Of a stretch of DNA of 64,000 bases, positions 63,359 to 64,000 are shown one piece after another (the first letter of the stretch is position 1; each line of letters starts with the position of its first letter). The DNA is taken from NCBI GenBank assembly GCA_017794825.1, contig CP051237.1, positions 3,554,501 to 3,618,500 of the forward strand, read 5' to 3'. The position numbers were made by a program, and so were the translations under genes. This DNA is from Pararhizobium sp. (lineage in GTDB: Bacteria > Pseudomonadota > Alphaproteobacteria > Rhizobiales > Rhizobiaceae). The notes under the pieces were generated by a model that was not told the DNA's origin, did not search any database, and was given only the letters and a program-made list of their open reading frames with translations.

Positions 63359-63420
63359 CAGCTGCGCTACGACCTCCTGACGCTCACAATATAGTGACGA
63401 TCAATCCATATCACCAATGT

Positions 63421-64000
63421 TCATGCTCCGGCCAGTTCGCTTTCGCTCCTGGAACCATCCAGCAATTTTTCGGGTTTGTCATCACCTGTAATCTTGTTGC
63501 CTTCGAACATGAGGCCCCGATCGAACAATGTCGCGACACTCTGGTCGGCGGGCGCCCAGATTATCGCCGGACCTCCGTTCTCAGATTCCCTGGCCCGCTT
63601 CAGCACGGATTCCAGAATCCGTCTCTGTGACTGCGGATCGACCCCTGAAAGCGGCTGATTTGCGATCAGAACATCCGGGTTCTTGAGGATAGCGCGCGCC
63701 AGGTGCATCTTCTGTCGTTGTGTTTCCGACATCCGCTTGCCGCCAGAACCGATGTTGTAGTTGAGGCCGATGCGGAACACGCTGCGCTGCAGTTCCAGCT
63801 CATCGAGAATCTTCAATATCGCTTCGGTCACGGCGTCTTCTGCGCCGGCCATGGTGGAAGAAATACGACCGAGAAGAACGTTGTCCAAGACACTGGCTGA
63901 GGACATATATGCGCCCGGATCGTAGAAATTGACCGGATTTACCGGCAGTTCCTCCAGTTTCTCGCGAAGCGCCTTTCGCGCCTCGACGATCCTGTCCATC
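63421..64000 (-). CDS. C-terminal part of a degenerate ABC-type NBD protein, cut by the window edge
   Basis: The last 193 or so codons of a gene that continues past the right edge. The pattern SVLDNVLLGRI, GGKRMSETQRQKMHLARAILKNPDVLIANQPLSGVDPQSQ and IIWAPADQSVATLFDRGLMFEG matches the helical and C-terminal NBD segments of ABC transporters. However, the signature LSGGQ is MSETQ, the Walker B Asp-Glu is replaced (IANQ), and the switch His is missing (APADQS). ATP hydrolysis by this half is therefore unlikely. Its transmembrane or Walker A region lies outside the window. It lies 62 bases before the cNMP-binding gene on the same strand. Confidence 0.75.
   Translation of the reverse strand, partial: MDRIVEARKALREKLEELPVNPVNFYDPGAYMSSASVLDNVLLGRISSTMAGAEDAVTEAILKILDELELQRSVFRIGLNYNIGSGGKRMSETQRQKMHLARAILKNPDVLIANQPLSGVDPQSQRRILESVLKRARESENGGPAIIWAPADQSVATLFDRGLMFEGNKITGDDKPEKLLDGSRSESELAGA

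Overview
The window looks like chromosomal DNA of a high-GC alphaproteobacterium, most likely a Hyphomicrobiales (Rhizobiales) relative. The reasons are GC-rich coding bias, a small protein resembling the alphaproteobacterial aa3-oxidase subunit IV, many ABC and TRAP uptake systems with their own binding proteins, and dense operons with ATGA/TGATG overlaps. This placement is inference. I saw no rRNA, tRNA, insertion sequence, phage gene or CRISPR array.

Region A (1-6.2 kb) is accessory metabolism: a truncated minus-strand gene, a small membrane protein, a zinc-independent alcohol dehydrogenase/quinone reductase, a cytochrome P450 facing a TetR regulator across a palindromic operator, and a large periplasmic arylsulfatase.

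Region B (6.2-36.7 kb) is a purine-salvage and catabolism island built around a divergent promoter near 15.9-16.4 kb. Leftward it encodes a BMP-type nucleoside/purine ABC importer, 8-oxoguanine deaminase, a Rieske-oxygenase catalytic subunit that has no Rieske centre, guanine deaminase and an orphan binding protein. Rightward it encodes an acylphosphatase-like protein, a stand-alone Rieske protein, a glutathione-transferase-like protein, adenine deaminase, a LysR regulator, a two-subunit TPP decarboxylase, a GMC oxidoreductase, another deaminase-type amidohydrolase, a second Rieske-less catalytic subunit, a xanthine-dehydrogenase-type molybdoenzyme, a divergent adenine deaminase, a polyamine-type ABC importer and an M20 peptidase. 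The split oxygenase (one Rieske donor, one GST-like partner, two catalytic subunits) recalls the NdmC/NdmD/NdmE N7-demethylase of caffeine-degrading Pseudomonas, so I propose oxidative N-demethylation of methylated purines. Inverted repeats of the form TTGCGT-N4-CGCAA sit at the promoters and probably bind the LysR protein.

Region C (36.8-44.5 kb) is a TRAP transporter with a cupin, a 3-hydroxyacyl-CoA dehydrogenase, an SDR and two cyclase-family hydrolases, divergent from a LysR gene. It is bounded on the right by a decayed 3' end of an M20 peptidase gene that matches the intact one on its left.

Region D (44.8-48.2 kb) holds an HxlR regulator coupled to a tyrosine phosphatase, an atypical SDR and an MFS exporter.

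Region E (48.2-64 kb) is a minus-strand envelope and cyclic-nucleotide block. A degenerate ABC NBD (truncated by the window) is followed by a stand-alone cNMP-binding protein. Then comes a tight operon of a LysM/FecR protein, two paralogous PKD-repeat proteins (about 7 and about 20 repeats), a membrane adenylate cyclase and an alpha/beta hydrolase. It is a candidate undescribed cell-surface sensing or adhesion system.
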